64,000 nucleotides of DNA, from assembly GCF_000612545.2 (NCBI RefSeq), contig NZ_CP097800.1:744001-808000 (forward strand), given 5' to 3'. Within the stretch, counting starts at the first letter, position 1. Each line of letters begins with the position of its first letter. Both the position numbers and the translations under genes were made by a program. Positions 8,252 through 17,374 of this stretch are shown one piece after another. This stretch comes from Streptomyces sp. PCS3-D2. Lineage in GTDB: Bacteria > Actinomycetota > Actinomycetes > Streptomycetales > Streptomycetaceae. The notes under the pieces were generated by a model. That model saw nothing but the letters and a program-made list of their open reading frames with translations, made no database searches and was not told the DNA's origin.

Positions 8252-9646
8252 GTGGTGGACACAGCACGCGGCCAGACGGAACCGGCAGCACTCCAGGACG
8301 TCTACGAGTACCGGAGCAGTCGGCTCGTGGAACCGGACTGGCGGCGCTTCCCCGGATGGCGCGAGGTCACCGAGGCGGAGTGGGCGGACCCGCAGTGGCA
8401 GCGCGCCCACTGCGTCAAGGACGCGAAGGGACTGCGCGCGGTCGTCGGCGGCCTGCTCGACGAGACGTTCTACGAGGACTGGGAACGGGACAGGCTGCAC
8501 CGCGCCACCATGTCGGTGCTGCTACCGCCGCAGATGGTCAACACCATCGCCCCGGAGGCCGCGGCGGCCCGCCCGGGCGAGCTGACCAAGGCCTTCTACG
8601 ACGACCCGGTGCGCCGCTACATGCTGCCGGTGTTCTCCGACCGGCAGCCGCAGTGGCCCTCGCACCCGATGGCCAGCCGGGACTCGCTGCACGAGCAGGA
8701 CATGTGGGTGGTGGAGGGACTGACCCACCGCTACCCCACCAAGGTGCTGGCCGAGTTGCTCTCGACCTGCCCGCAGTACTGCGGGCACTGCACCCGTATG
8801 GACCTGGTGGGCAACTCCACCCCCCAGGTCACCAAGAACAGGCTCCAGCTCAAGCCCGTCGACCGGGCCGAGCGGATCCTGGAGCACCTGCGCTCCTCCC
8901 CCGGCATCCGGGACGTGGTGGTGTCCGGCGGCGACCTGGCCAACATGCCCTGGCCGCGGCTGGAGCGCTTCGTGGACGGGCTGTTGGACATCGAGTCGGT
9001 CCGCGACATCCGCCTCGCCAGCAAGGGGCTGATCGGACTGCCCCAGCACTGGAACTCCGCGCCCGTGCTCCAGGGCGTCGAACGCATCGCCCGCAAGGCC
9101 CGCTCGCGCGGCGTGCGCGTCGCGCTGCACACCCACGCCAACGCCGCGCAGCAAGTGACGCCCGCAGTGGCCCGGGCCTCCTGGGCCCTCCTGGGCGCCG
9201 GTCTGCACGACGTACGCAACCAGGGCGTACTGATGCGCGGGATCAACGACAACGCGCACGACCTGCTCGACCTCTGCTTCGCGCTCATCGACCACGCAGG
9301 CATCACTCCCTACTACTTCTACATGTGCGACATGATCCCGAACGCCGAGCACTGGCGGGTACCGCTGCACCGCGCCCAGCTGATTCAACATCAGATCCTG
9401 GGCTACCTGCCGGGGTTCTCCACCCCGCGGATCGTCTGCGACGTACCGATGGCCGGCAAGCGGTGGGTGGACCAGGCCGACTCGTACGACCGCGAGCTCG
9501 GGGTGTCGCACTGGAGCAAGAGCTACCTCACCCCGCTGGAAGCGGCGGACCCGGACGCCCACAGCGGCTCCTACCACTACTACGACCCCATCGACACGCT
9601 CCCGCTCTCCGGGCAGCGCTGGTGGCGGGAAGCCCGTCAGGGGTAG
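8252..9646 (+). CDS. Lysine 2,3-aminomutase (radical SAM)
   Basis: A 464-residue radical-SAM enzyme of the KamA family that converts L-lysine to L-beta-lysine, the amino acid of the streptothricin side chain. The iron-sulfur/SAM motif is CPQYCGHC (about 173-180). Further family landmarks are VVVSGGDLANM, ALHTHANAAQQVTP, VLMRGIND and PYYFYMCDMIPN. The cluster needs beta-lysine for the two A enzymes, so the assignment is well supported. The frame is open to 7802, but similarity begins near VVDTARGQTEP. The start was placed at the first of two adjacent GTG codons at 8252; a TTG near 8208 is possible. It is divergent from the XRE-like regulator and followed after 20 bases by the PLP enzyme. Confidence 0.93.
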   Translation: MVDTARGQTEPAALQDVYEYRSSRLVEPDWRRFPGWREVTEAEWADPQWQRAHCVKDAKGLRAVVGGLLDETFYEDWERDRLHRATMSVLLPPQMVNTIAPEAAAARPGELTKAFYDDPVRRYMLPVFSDRQPQWPSHPMASRDSLHEQDMWVVEGLTHRYPTKVLAELLSTCPQYCGHCTRMDLVGNSTPQVTKNRLQLKPVDRAERILEHLRSSPGIRDVVVSGGDLANMPWPRLERFVDGLLDIESVRDIRLASKGLIGLPQHWNSAPVLQGVERIARKARSRGVRVALHTHANAAQQVTPAVARASWALLGAGLHDVRNQGVLMRGINDNAHDLLDLCFALIDHAGITPYYFYMCDMIPNAEHWRVPLHRAQLIQHQILGYLPGFSTPRIVCDVPMAGKRWVDQADSYDRELGVSHWSKSYLTPLEAADPDAHSGSYHYYDPIDTLPLSGQRWWREARQG

Positions 9647-9666
9647 AGAAGGGACAGTTGCACAGC

Positions 9667-10827
9667 ATGAGCAGTCTCCGTCCACGGCGTGAAGACCCTC
9701 CGGTGCTGGAGGAGTGGTACCGCCGGCACCTCGGCCCGGACATCCACGACATCAGCTCCAGCGGCGTCCACCCGTACACCTTCGCCGAGATACGCGACCT
9801 GTGCCGCATCCCGGCCGCCGACCTCGACGACATCGTCATGGACGACAGCGTCTCGCAGGGCGGCGCCGGCATCCGCCAGGCCATCGCCGACCGCTATGCC
9901 GGCGGCGACGCCGACCGGGTCCTCGTCACGCACGGGTCCAGCGAGGCCATCGCGCTGACGCTGAGCGCCCTGCTGCACCCGGGCGACCGGGTCGTCGTCC
10001 AGCAGGGCATCTATCACTCCCTGGGCCACTACCCGCGGGCGGGCGGCTGCGACGTCCTCGAACTGCCGGCGCGGGCCGTGCGCGACGGCGAGATCGACCC
10101 GGAAGTGCTGGACGACCTGGTCACCCCCGGCACCGCCGCGGTGATCGTCAACTTCCCGCACAACCCCAGCGGCGTCACGCTGTCCCCGCAGGGCCTCAAG
10201 GCGCTGACGGAGCGCACCGCGGCCACCGGCGCCGTGCTCGTGTGGGACGCCGCCACCGCCGAGATCGCCCACCGCTGGGAGGTGCTGGCGGACCCCGGTG
10301 CGGAGGGCGGCGACACGGTGTCCTACGGCACCTTCTCCAAGACCTTCGGCCTGCCCGGTCTGCGGGTGGGCTGGGCCGTCGCGCCGAAGGAGCTGATCAC
10401 CGCCACCTTCCCGCTGCGCGACCGGACCACGCTCTTCCTCTCCCCCTTGGTCGAGCTGGTCGCCGAGCGTGCCATGCGGCACGCCGACGAGCTCATCGGC
10501 CGCCGGGCGGCCGAGGCCCGGCGCAACCTCGCGCACCTGACGGAGTGGATGGCCGGGCACGAGGAACTGGTCCGCTGGACCCCGCCGGAGGGCGGCGTGT
10601 GCGCCCTGCCCGTCTTCCGGGAGCTGGAGGAGACCGAGGCCGGACCGGAGGCGGTGGAACGGTTCTGTCTGGAACTGCTGGCCCGCCACCGCACCCTGCT
10701 GGTACCCGGCACCGCCTTCGGCGCACCGCACGGCGCCCGGCTCGGCTTCGGCGGCCCGGAGGAGGGCTTCCGGGCCGGTCTCGCAGGGCTGTCGGAATTC
10801 CTGCTGGCGCGGAGGGCCGGACGGTGA
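9667..10827 (+). CDS. PLP-dependent capreomycidine-synthase-like cyclase (OrfR/VioD type)
   Basis: A 386-residue fold-type-I PLP enzyme. NFPHNPSG (about 162-169) and the Schiff-base lysine in GTFSKTFGLPGLRVGW (K225) are intact. In viomycin biosynthesis VioD, and in streptothricin biosynthesis OrfR, such enzymes cyclise hydroxylated arginine into a capreomycidine-type ring, the precursor of streptolidine. The neighbours support this: an A-PCP gene and an arginine hydroxylase of the VioC/OrfP type follow. ATG at 9667 has a GAAGGG site upstream. The stop overlaps the GTG of the next gene (GTGA), so translation is coupled. An ordinary aminotransferase role is less likely given the context. Confidence 0.9.
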   Translation: MSSLRPRREDPPVLEEWYRRHLGPDIHDISSSGVHPYTFAEIRDLCRIPAADLDDIVMDDSVSQGGAGIRQAIADRYAGGDADRVLVTHGSSEAIALTLSALLHPGDRVVVQQGIYHSLGHYPRAGGCDVLELPARAVRDGEIDPEVLDDLVTPGTAAVIVNFPHNPSGVTLSPQGLKALTERTAATGAVLVWDAATAEIAHRWEVLADPGAEGGDTVSYGTFSKTFGLPGLRVGWAVAPKELITATFPLRDRTTLFLSPLVELVAERAMRHADELIGRRAAEARRNLAHLTEWMAGHEELVRWTPPEGGVCALPVFRELEETEAGPEAVERFCLELLARHRTLLVPGTAFGAPHGARLGFGGPEEGFRAGLAGLSEFLLARRAGR

Positions 10828-12659
10828 AGGCCGTGACCGAGCCCGACGTGCTCGACCTGTGGGAGCACTCGGTCCGCGAACACGCCGACGGGCCCGCCCT
10901 CGTGACCCCGCACCGGGTACTGACCTACCGGGACGCGGACCGGCTCACCGACGCCTGGGCCGGCTTCCTCGCGGAGCGCGGCGCGGGCCCGGGAGAGCTG
11001 GTGGGCCTGGCCTTCGGCGACCCCGCCCGTACGGTGCTCGGCATGCTGGCCGCGCTCAAGGCGGGCGCCGGATTCACCGTCCTGGACGACCGGCTGCCAC
11101 CCGCCGCCCGCACGGCACTGGTCGCCCGCACCGCCGCCGCGGTGTGGCTGGGCGACGGGGCGCACGCGCCCGAAGGGGCCCACGTACCGCACGGCCCCGC
11201 CGATGACGCGGCCACAGAGCCCGAGCGCCCGGTGCGCCGGGCCGGCGGATCCGACGTGGCGTACGTACTGTTCACCTCCGGCTCCACCGGCCGGCCCAAG
11301 GGCACGGTGGTCGAGCGGGACGCGCTGCGCCGCTTCGCCGCGGCGGTCGCGAGCCGGCTGGAACTGACCGCGCACGACCGCTGGCTCCAGGTGGCCTCGC
11401 TGGGCTTCGACGTGCTGATCGAGGAGGTGTTCCCCGCGTTCGCCGCGGGCGCGGCCGTGGTGTGCCGCGAGGACACACGGGCGCTGGACGCCGAGGAGCT
11501 GCACATCGCGCTGGCCCGGACTCGGATCACCGTGGTCGAACTGTCCACCCAGTACTGGCTGGAGTACGCCCGCTGGCTGGACGGGAACGGCGCGGCCACA
11601 CCGAAGACGCTGCGCACCGTGGTGGTGGGCGGCGAGCGGATGGACCCGGCCCCCTACCGGCGCTGGCAGGCACGCCAGCCCGCCGCCCTCGCCCACGTCT
11701 ACGGGCTGACCGAATGCACCGTCAGCTCCACCTTCTACACCGGTCTGCTGCCCTCCGACGCCGAGGAGGTGCCGCTCGGCACCGCCCTGCAGGACGTGGA
11801 GATCAGCATTCGGCAGAACGGCCGCCCGGTCCCGGACGGCGGGACCGGGGAGATCCACATCGGTGGTCCGCTGCTGGCCCGCGGCTTCCTCGACGACGAG
11901 GAGGCCACCGCCATCCGGTTCGTGCCCGACCCGTACGCCGCCCGACCCGGCGCCCGCTTGTACCGCACGGGGGACCTGGGCCGGATCGGCCCGGACGGGC
12001 AACTGGTCTTCCTCGGCCGGGTCGACGACCAGGTCAAGATCCGCGGTCACCGGCTGGAGCCGGCCCGTGTGGAGCGCGCCCTGTGCGAGGGCGGCGGCGT
12101 CGGCCAGGCCGTGGTCTTCCCCGACCCGGAGACCGGCACCGTCCTGTGGGCGTTCACCGTGCCGGCCGACCCGGCGGCGGCGCCGCTGCCCGGCGAGGCC
12201 GTCCGGCTCACGGGCGCCGACCGGGACGCCCTCGTGGCCCCGCTGGAGGCACAGCTGCCCGACTGGGCGGTGCCGCGGGTGCTGTACCGGGTGTCCGTCC
12301 TGCCGAAGAACCCGCACGGCAAGGTCGACAAGCGGCGGTTGGCCACGTGGGCGGCCACGGCTTCCGCCACCTCCGGCACGCCGGCGGCAGCGTCGACCGC
12401 GGAAGCCCCGGGGATCGCGCAGGAGCCGCTGAACGGGGTGCTGGCCCTCTTCCGCGAGGTCCTGGACGCCCCCGGTCTCGGCCCCGACGACAACTTCTTC
12501 GACCACGGCGGGCAGTCCCTGCTCGCCCTGCGCCTGCTCGCGCGCCTGCGCGAGTCCCAGCCCGCCGCCGCCGGGCTGAGGGCGAGCGCGCTCTTCACGG
12601 CCCCGACCCCCCGGCTCCTCGCCGAGGCGCTCGCCGGCCGCGCGGTCGCCCACCCCTGA
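10824..12659 (+). CDS. NRPS adenylation-PCP didomain protein
   Basis: A 611-residue A-T protein. The A domain (about 5-510) has A3 YVLFTSGSTGRPKG (147-160), A5 YGLTECT, A7 YRTGDLGR, A8 GRVDDQVKIRGHRLE and A10 HGKVDKRRL. The carrier domain (about 535-605) has DNFFDHGGQSLLALRL with its serine at about 565. It is longer than, and not specially similar to, the two stand-alone A enzymes, so it probably activates a different acid, perhaps in the arginine/streptolidine branch, since it sits between the PLP cyclase and the arginine hydroxylase. No condensation or thioesterase domain is fused. The substrate is unknown. GTG at 10824 overlaps the previous stop. Confidence 0.9.
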   Translation: MKAVTEPDVLDLWEHSVREHADGPALVTPHRVLTYRDADRLTDAWAGFLAERGAGPGELVGLAFGDPARTVLGMLAALKAGAGFTVLDDRLPPAARTALVARTAAAVWLGDGAHAPEGAHVPHGPADDAATEPERPVRRAGGSDVAYVLFTSGSTGRPKGTVVERDALRRFAAAVASRLELTAHDRWLQVASLGFDVLIEEVFPAFAAGAAVVCREDTRALDAEELHIALARTRITVVELSTQYWLEYARWLDGNGAATPKTLRTVVVGGERMDPAPYRRWQARQPAALAHVYGLTECTVSSTFYTGLLPSDAEEVPLGTALQDVEISIRQNGRPVPDGGTGEIHIGGPLLARGFLDDEEATAIRFVPDPYAARPGARLYRTGDLGRIGPDGQLVFLGRVDDQVKIRGHRLEPARVERALCEGGGVGQAVVFPDPETGTVLWAFTVPADPAAAPLPGEAVRLTGADRDALVAPLEAQLPDWAVPRVLYRVSVLPKNPHGKVDKRRLATWAATASATSGTPAAASTAEAPGIAQEPLNGVLALFREVLDAPGLGPDDNFFDHGGQSLLALRLLARLRESQPAAAGLRASALFTAPTPRLLAEALAGRAVAHP

Positions 12660-12785
12660 CCAACACCTGTCCGGCGGGAGGGGATCCCTCCCCGTCCCGC
12701 GCAGCCGTACCACCCGAGGGCCCGCGGCCCGGCTCCGACCGCCCGCGAGCAGCAACCATCCCCCGACCACTCAGCGAGAGTTGGC

Positions 12786-13820
12786 ATGTCGAACCTCACC
12801 GACCAGTCCACACCCGGCTACACCCTGACCGCCGACGAGGCATCCTCCATCGCGGAACTCGACCTCGAACTGGCGTCCTCCTACCCGTCCTTCGGCGACT
12901 CCGTGCTGCTGCGCGACCTACCGCGGCTCGCGGCCCGGCTGCCCGAAGGCGTGCAGCACTTCCTGCGCGACTTCAAGCTGGCCGACCGCCACGGCCACGC
13001 CGTGATCCGCGGTCACGATTTCGACCAGCTGCGCATCGGCCCCACCCCCGACCACTGGCGGGGCCGCGGACGGCCCGGTCCGGAGTTCCCCGAAGAGCTG
13101 CTGCTGATGCTGTACTCGGCGCTGCTCGGCGAGCCCTTCGGCTGGGCCACACAGCAGGACGGGCACCTCGTGCACGACATCTTCCCGATCCGCCAGCACG
13201 AGAACGACCAGCTCGGCATGGGCAGCAAGGAGCTGCTGACCTGGCACACCGAGGACGCCTTCCACCCCTACCGCAGCGACTACCTGATCCTCGGCGCGCT
13301 GCGCAACCCCGACCACGTGCCCACCACGGTCGGTGAGCTGGACCTGTCCTCCCTGTCGGCCGAGGACATCGACATCCTCTTCGAGCCGCGGTTCTACATC
13401 GCGCCCGACGAGTCGCACCTGCCGAAGAACAACACGATCGCCTCCGAGGAGGAGGCGGCCCGGTTCACCACCATTCAGCGCATGATCGACGAGCGGCCGC
13501 TCGGCCCGCTGCTCTACGGCTCTCGGCTGGACCCGTACATGCGCCTCGACCCGTACTTCACCTCCGTACCCGAGGACGACACCGAGGCCCGGCGGGCGTA
13601 CGACGCACTGTTCAAGGTGGTCGACGCCGGGATGCGGGAAGTGGTCGCGGACCAGGGCGACGTGCTCTTCATCGACAACCACCGGGCCGTGCACGGCCGG
13701 CTGCCGTTCCAGGCCCGCTACGACGGCACCGACCGCTGGCTGAAGCGGGTCTGCGTGACGACGGACCTGCGCCGCTCCCGCGAGATGCGGGCCACGGCCG
13801 CCACCCGGCTCCTGGGCTGA
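12786..13820 (+). CDS. Fe(II)/2-oxoglutarate arginine hydroxylase (VioC/OrfP type)
   Basis: A 344-residue clavaminate-synthase-like dioxygenase. The iron facial triad is seen as HTE in LTWHTEDAFHPYRSDY (H154, E156) and the distal histidine in FIDNHRAVHGR (about H303). The HxE form is typical of the VioC/AsnO subgroup, which hydroxylates free arginine or asparagine. In streptothricin formation OrfP hydroxylates L-arginine twice before the OrfR-type cyclase acts, so this is the first streptolidine step. The 126-base gap before it lacks a gene; the GAGAGTTGGC just before ATG is a modest ribosome site. Whether this enzyme is a mono- or dihydroxylase cannot be read from sequence. Confidence 0.93.
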   Translation: MSNLTDQSTPGYTLTADEASSIAELDLELASSYPSFGDSVLLRDLPRLAARLPEGVQHFLRDFKLADRHGHAVIRGHDFDQLRIGPTPDHWRGRGRPGPEFPEELLLMLYSALLGEPFGWATQQDGHLVHDIFPIRQHENDQLGMGSKELLTWHTEDAFHPYRSDYLILGALRNPDHVPTTVGELDLSSLSAEDIDILFEPRFYIAPDESHLPKNNTIASEEEAARFTTIQRMIDERPLGPLLYGSRLDPYMRLDPYFTSVPEDDTEARRAYDALFKVVDAGMREVVADQGDVLFIDNHRAVHGRLPFQARYDGTDRWLKRVCVTTDLRRSREMRATAATRLLG

Positions 13821-13827
13821 CGCGCCG

Positions 13828-14577
13828 GTGGCCCTCACGCTCACCGACCTGTCCCGCGATCCGTGGCTGCTGCCCGAGGTCGACGCCCTGATCGCCAGCA
13901 ACATGCCCGCGTTCATGAGCTGGGAGTCCCCCGGCAATTGGCGCTGGCACGGCATGTACGACCGCTACGCCGCGCACCAGCTGTGCCTGGTGGACGATGG
14001 CGGGCGCCTGGTCGCGGCCGCCAACGGCCTACCGGTCCACTGGGACGGCACGCCCTCGTCGCTGCCGTCCGGCAGCGACGAGGTCCTCGTGCGGGGGGTG
14101 GACCTGGCCCCGCCGGACCGCCCGGACGCCGTGTGCATGCTGTCGGTCTCCGTGGACCCCGCGCACCGGGCGGCCGGCCACGCCGAACGGCTGCTCACCG
14201 AGGTCCGGCGGCGAGCCGCCCGGCACGCCCCGCGCGGGGTGATCATCCCGGTCAGGCCCACCCGCAAGCCGCTCTACCCGCTGATCCCGATCGACGAGTA
14301 CGCGGCCTGGCGGCGGCCCGACGGGCGCTGCTTCGACCCCTGGCTGCGCACCCACCTGGAGTTGGGAGCCCGCCAACTCGGCATCGCACGAGCTTCCCTG
14401 GTGATCCGTCAGCCTATTTCCCGCTGGGCGGAGTTCCTCGGGCACCCGCTGCCCGGACCGGGCGAGCACCCCTTGCCCGGAGCCCTCGTACCGCTGCGGG
14501 TCGCCGCGGACGGGCACGGCACCTACACCGAACCGAACGTGTGGGTGCACCACCCCGCCGGGCCCGGCACGCCGTGA
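13828..14577 (+). CDS. GNAT-like N-acetyltransferase family protein
   Basis: A 249-residue protein that resembles the GNAT fold. The acetyl-CoA-binding region is suggested by MLSVSVDPAHRAAGHAERLL and the following helix TEVRRRAARHA (about 108-135). Aromatic-rich segments lie on both sides (SWESPGNWRWHGMYDRYA). It follows the arginine hydroxylase by seven bases with a GTG start, so it belongs to the same transcript. Its reaction is unknown: it may acylate a streptolidine or sugar intermediate, or move an acyl group from the nearby A-PCP protein. It is distinct from the resistance acetyltransferase at 25496-26071. Confidence 0.65.
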   Translation: MALTLTDLSRDPWLLPEVDALIASNMPAFMSWESPGNWRWHGMYDRYAAHQLCLVDDGGRLVAAANGLPVHWDGTPSSLPSGSDEVLVRGVDLAPPDRPDAVCMLSVSVDPAHRAAGHAERLLTEVRRRAARHAPRGVIIPVRPTRKPLYPLIPIDEYAAWRRPDGRCFDPWLRTHLELGARQLGIARASLVIRQPISRWAEFLGHPLPGPGEHPLPGALVPLRVAADGHGTYTEPNVWVHHPAGPGTP

Positions 14578-14645
14578 CCGGCTCCGGGCCGCGCGCCCGG
14601 CCGCCCCACCCCACCCCCGAATTCCGACGAACCCTGGAGAGAACC

Positions 14646-16673
14646 ATGCCTCCCGTACGCCTCGCCATCGTCGGGTGCGGCGCCGCCGCCCGCGGCTGCC
14701 ACCTGCCCGCCCTGCCCGCGCTCAAGGGCGACGTACAGCTGACCGCGCTCATCGACCGCGACCCGCGCCAGGCCGAGGACGCCCTCGCCCTGTACCGGGA
14801 GCTCGGCGGCACCGACGCCGACCGGGTGGTGCTCGCGACCGACCCGGCCGGAGCCGCCGACGCCTTCGACGCGGCGGTCGTCGTGGCGCCGCACACCCTG
14901 CACGCGCCGATCGTCCAGGCGCTGCTGGCGGCCGGCAAGCACGTCCTGCTGGAGAAGCCGATGACCACCTCGGTGGAGGACGCGAAGGCGCTGGCCGCCA
15001 CCGCAGCGGCCGAGGGCGCCCCGGTGCTCGCCATGGCCCACCCGCGTCGGCTGTTCCCGGCGTACGCCTGGGTCAAGCGGCTCATCGACGGCGGCGAGCT
15101 CGGCGACGTGGTGCGGGTCGACTGGTCGGAGGGCCACCCCTACGCCCACGAGCCGGTCTCCTGGTCGATGTTCGACCGGCGTCTCGCGGGCGGCGGCGTG
15201 CTCACCGACACCGCCTCGCACGTCTTCGACACCCTGCTGTGGTGGCTCGGTCCCGAGGTGGACGTGGTCCGCTACGAGGACAACTCCCTCGGCGGGGTGG
15301 AGACCGACTCCTCCACCCACCTGCGCTTCGGCACCGCCGACGTGCACTGCGCGTTCAGCCGCCTGCGCGACCTCGGCATCAGCTGCAAGGTCACCGGCAC
15401 CCGGGCGACCGTGACCATCGGCACCGACTTCCCGGCCGGCGAGTGCACGCTGATCACCGCGGACGGGGTGGAGCTGCACCGGGGCGACGTGGACGCCGTC
15501 GCCCCCGCGCAGGGCGAGTGGGAGCTGCTCTTCACCGAACAGCTGGGCAACTTCGCCGCCGCGGTGCGCGGCACCGCCGCCGCCCACTCCACGCCGCAGG
15601 ACGGCGTCCGCGTCGTCGAGCTGATCCAGGAGTGCTACGGCAGCCCCGGCCACCAGCGGGCCGCGCAGCCGTGGACCGTACGGGACGGCGCGGCCCCGGC
15701 GGGCCCCGTCCTGGCCGGCCGCACCGTGGCGGTGACCGGCGCGAGCGGGTTCATCGGGGGCCGGATCGTCGAACGGCTGATCCTCGGCACCGAGGCCCGG
15801 GTCCGGCCGGTGGTGCGCGGCTTCGGCCGGGCCGCTCGGCTGTCCGTCCTGCCGCAGGACAGGCTGGAGTTCCGCCAGGGCGACCTGCTGGACCCCGAGA
15901 CGCTGCGCGCGGCCTTCGAGGGCTGCGACACCGTCGTGCACTGCGCCTTCGGCAGCGCCGGTGACGAGGCCGGCCGCTGGGCCGCCTCCGTGGAGGGCAC
16001 CGCACACGTCCTGGCCGCGGCCCGCGCCGCCGGCGTCCGCCGCGTGGTGCACCTGAGCACCGTCGACGTCTACGACCCCGCCGTCACCGGCGCCCTCACC
16101 GAGGACTCGCCCGCCCGACCGACCGACACCACCGACCGCGAGTACGAGCAGCAGAAGCTCGCCGCCGAGCAGCTGGTCCTGGACGCGCACGGCGACGGCC
16201 TGGAGACGGTCGTCCTCCAGCCGGGCGTGGTGTACGGCCCCTGGGGCGGCCAGTGGACCACCGCCCAGCTCCGGCGTCCGGCGGGCGACTTCGCGCAGCT
16301 TCCGGCGGGCCCCGACGGCGGCGTGTGCAACGCCGTGTACGTGGACGACCTGGCCGACGCGGTGCTCCTGGCCGCGGACACCGCGGCCGCCGCGGGCGAG
16401 CGGTTCCTCGTGGGCCACCCCGAGGAACTGCATTGGGGCACCTTCTTCGACGGGATCCGTGCGCTGCGCGGCCCGCTGGACACTGCGGACGGGGCTGCCG
16501 GGGAGCCGGTCGCCGACTGGGAGTTGGAGCTGTACCGGGCGACGGCTCGCGCCGGCTACGACAAGGCCCGCCGGATCCTGGGCCACACGGCGCGCGTGCC
16601 GTTCGCCGAGGGTGCCGCGCTGACCGGGCAGTGGGCCCGCTGGGCCGGGGAAGCGCCGGAGGCCGGCGCATGA
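14646..16673 (+). CDS. Gfo/Idh/MocA oxidoreductase fused to NAD-dependent SDR epimerase
   Basis: A 675-residue fusion of two NAD(P) sugar-enzyme families. Residues 1 to about 340 are a Gfo/Idh/MocA dehydrogenase: nucleotide motif IVGCGAAARG, catalytic EKP (103-105) and GGGVLTDTASH (D188, H192). Residues about 358-675 are an extended short-chain dehydrogenase/epimerase: TGASGFIGG (about 363-371) and a YxxxK pair (about Y500, K504). Gulosamine is the C3 and C4 epimer of glucosamine, so two redox centres in one chain could make both inversions (inference). ATG at 14646 has a GGAGAG site. The stop overlaps the deacetylase start (ATGA). I see no frameshift or stop at the junction, so the fusion is real in this sequence. 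Confidence 0.88.
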   Translation: MPPVRLAIVGCGAAARGCHLPALPALKGDVQLTALIDRDPRQAEDALALYRELGGTDADRVVLATDPAGAADAFDAAVVVAPHTLHAPIVQALLAAGKHVLLEKPMTTSVEDAKALAATAAAEGAPVLAMAHPRRLFPAYAWVKRLIDGGELGDVVRVDWSEGHPYAHEPVSWSMFDRRLAGGGVLTDTASHVFDTLLWWLGPEVDVVRYEDNSLGGVETDSSTHLRFGTADVHCAFSRLRDLGISCKVTGTRATVTIGTDFPAGECTLITADGVELHRGDVDAVAPAQGEWELLFTEQLGNFAAAVRGTAAAHSTPQDGVRVVELIQECYGSPGHQRAAQPWTVRDGAAPAGPVLAGRTVAVTGASGFIGGRIVERLILGTEARVRPVVRGFGRAARLSVLPQDRLEFRQGDLLDPETLRAAFEGCDTVVHCAFGSAGDEAGRWAASVEGTAHVLAAARAAGVRRVVHLSTVDVYDPAVTGALTEDSPARPTDTTDREYEQQKLAAEQLVLDAHGDGLETVVLQPGVVYGPWGGQWTTAQLRRPAGDFAQLPAGPDGGVCNAVYVDDLADAVLLAADTAAAAGERFLVGHPEELHWGTFFDGIRALRGPLDTADGAAGEPVADWELELYRATARAGYDKARRILGHTARVPFAEGAALTGQWARWAGEAPEAGA

Positions 16674-17374
16674 GCGGCATCACCGACGTCCTGGTGGTGG
16701 CGCCGCACCCCGACGACGACGTCATCGGCTGCGGCGGCTCCATCGCCAAGCACGTGCGCGACGGGGCCCGGGTGACGGTGGTCATCGTCATCGGCCGCGA
16801 GCGCAGCGCCCTCGACGACGCGGTCAGCGACGCCGAGTTCGCCGCCGAGACCGAGAACGCCGCGAAGGCCCTGGGGGTGCACCGCTGCGTGCGCTTCGAG
16901 GAGCCCTCGCGGGACTTCGTCCTCTCCCGCCGGGTGCACATGGACCTGGTCCGGGTCATGCGCGAGGTGCGGCCCCAGGTGGTGTACCTGCCGCACGACA
17001 ACGACGACGACGTCGAGCACCGCATGGTGCACCAGCTGACCACCGAGGCGCTGTGGATGGCGCAGTCGGACTTCTTCCAGGAGACGGGCGGCAGGGCGAT
17101 GCCGGCCCCCCGGCTGGTGCTCGGCTACGAGGTGTGGGCGCCGATGGCGCGCTTCCAGTACGCCGAGGACATCGACGGGCAGATCGAGACCAAGGTCGAG
17201 GCGATGCGAGCGTACGTCTCCCAGCTGCGGCACGCCGCGTGGGACGAGGGCATCCGCGGTCTGGCCCGCTACCGGGGCGCGGTCTCGGCCGGTTCCGGGC
17301 ACGCGGAGGTGTTCCAGGTGCTGAGCCTGGGCGCCCCGCCCGCCGGGCCGGTGGCCGGTGGCGGCCATGACTGA
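16670..17374 (+). CDS. PIG-L family N-acetyl sugar deacetylase
   Basis: A 234-residue zinc deacetylase of the PIG-L/MshB family. The metal motif is APHPDDDVIGCGGS (residues 11-24; the usual HPDDE is HPDDD here), with the later histidines in DDDVEHRMVHQL. Such enzymes remove the acetyl group from GlcNAc-containing intermediates. In this cluster it probably deacetylates a GlcNAc-streptolidine adduct or the derived gulosamine sugar. Its start overlaps the preceding fusion gene by four bases and its stop overlaps the ATP-grasp gene by eight, so the three are translated together. Confidence 0.88.
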   Translation: MSGITDVLVVAPHPDDDVIGCGGSIAKHVRDGARVTVVIVIGRERSALDDAVSDAEFAAETENAAKALGVHRCVRFEEPSRDFVLSRRVHMDLVRVMREVRPQVVYLPHDNDDDVEHRMVHQLTTEALWMAQSDFFQETGGRAMPAPRLVLGYEVWAPMARFQYAEDIDGQIETKVEAMRAYVSQLRHAAWDEGIRGLARYRGAVSAGSGHAEVFQVLSLGAPPAGPVAGGGHD

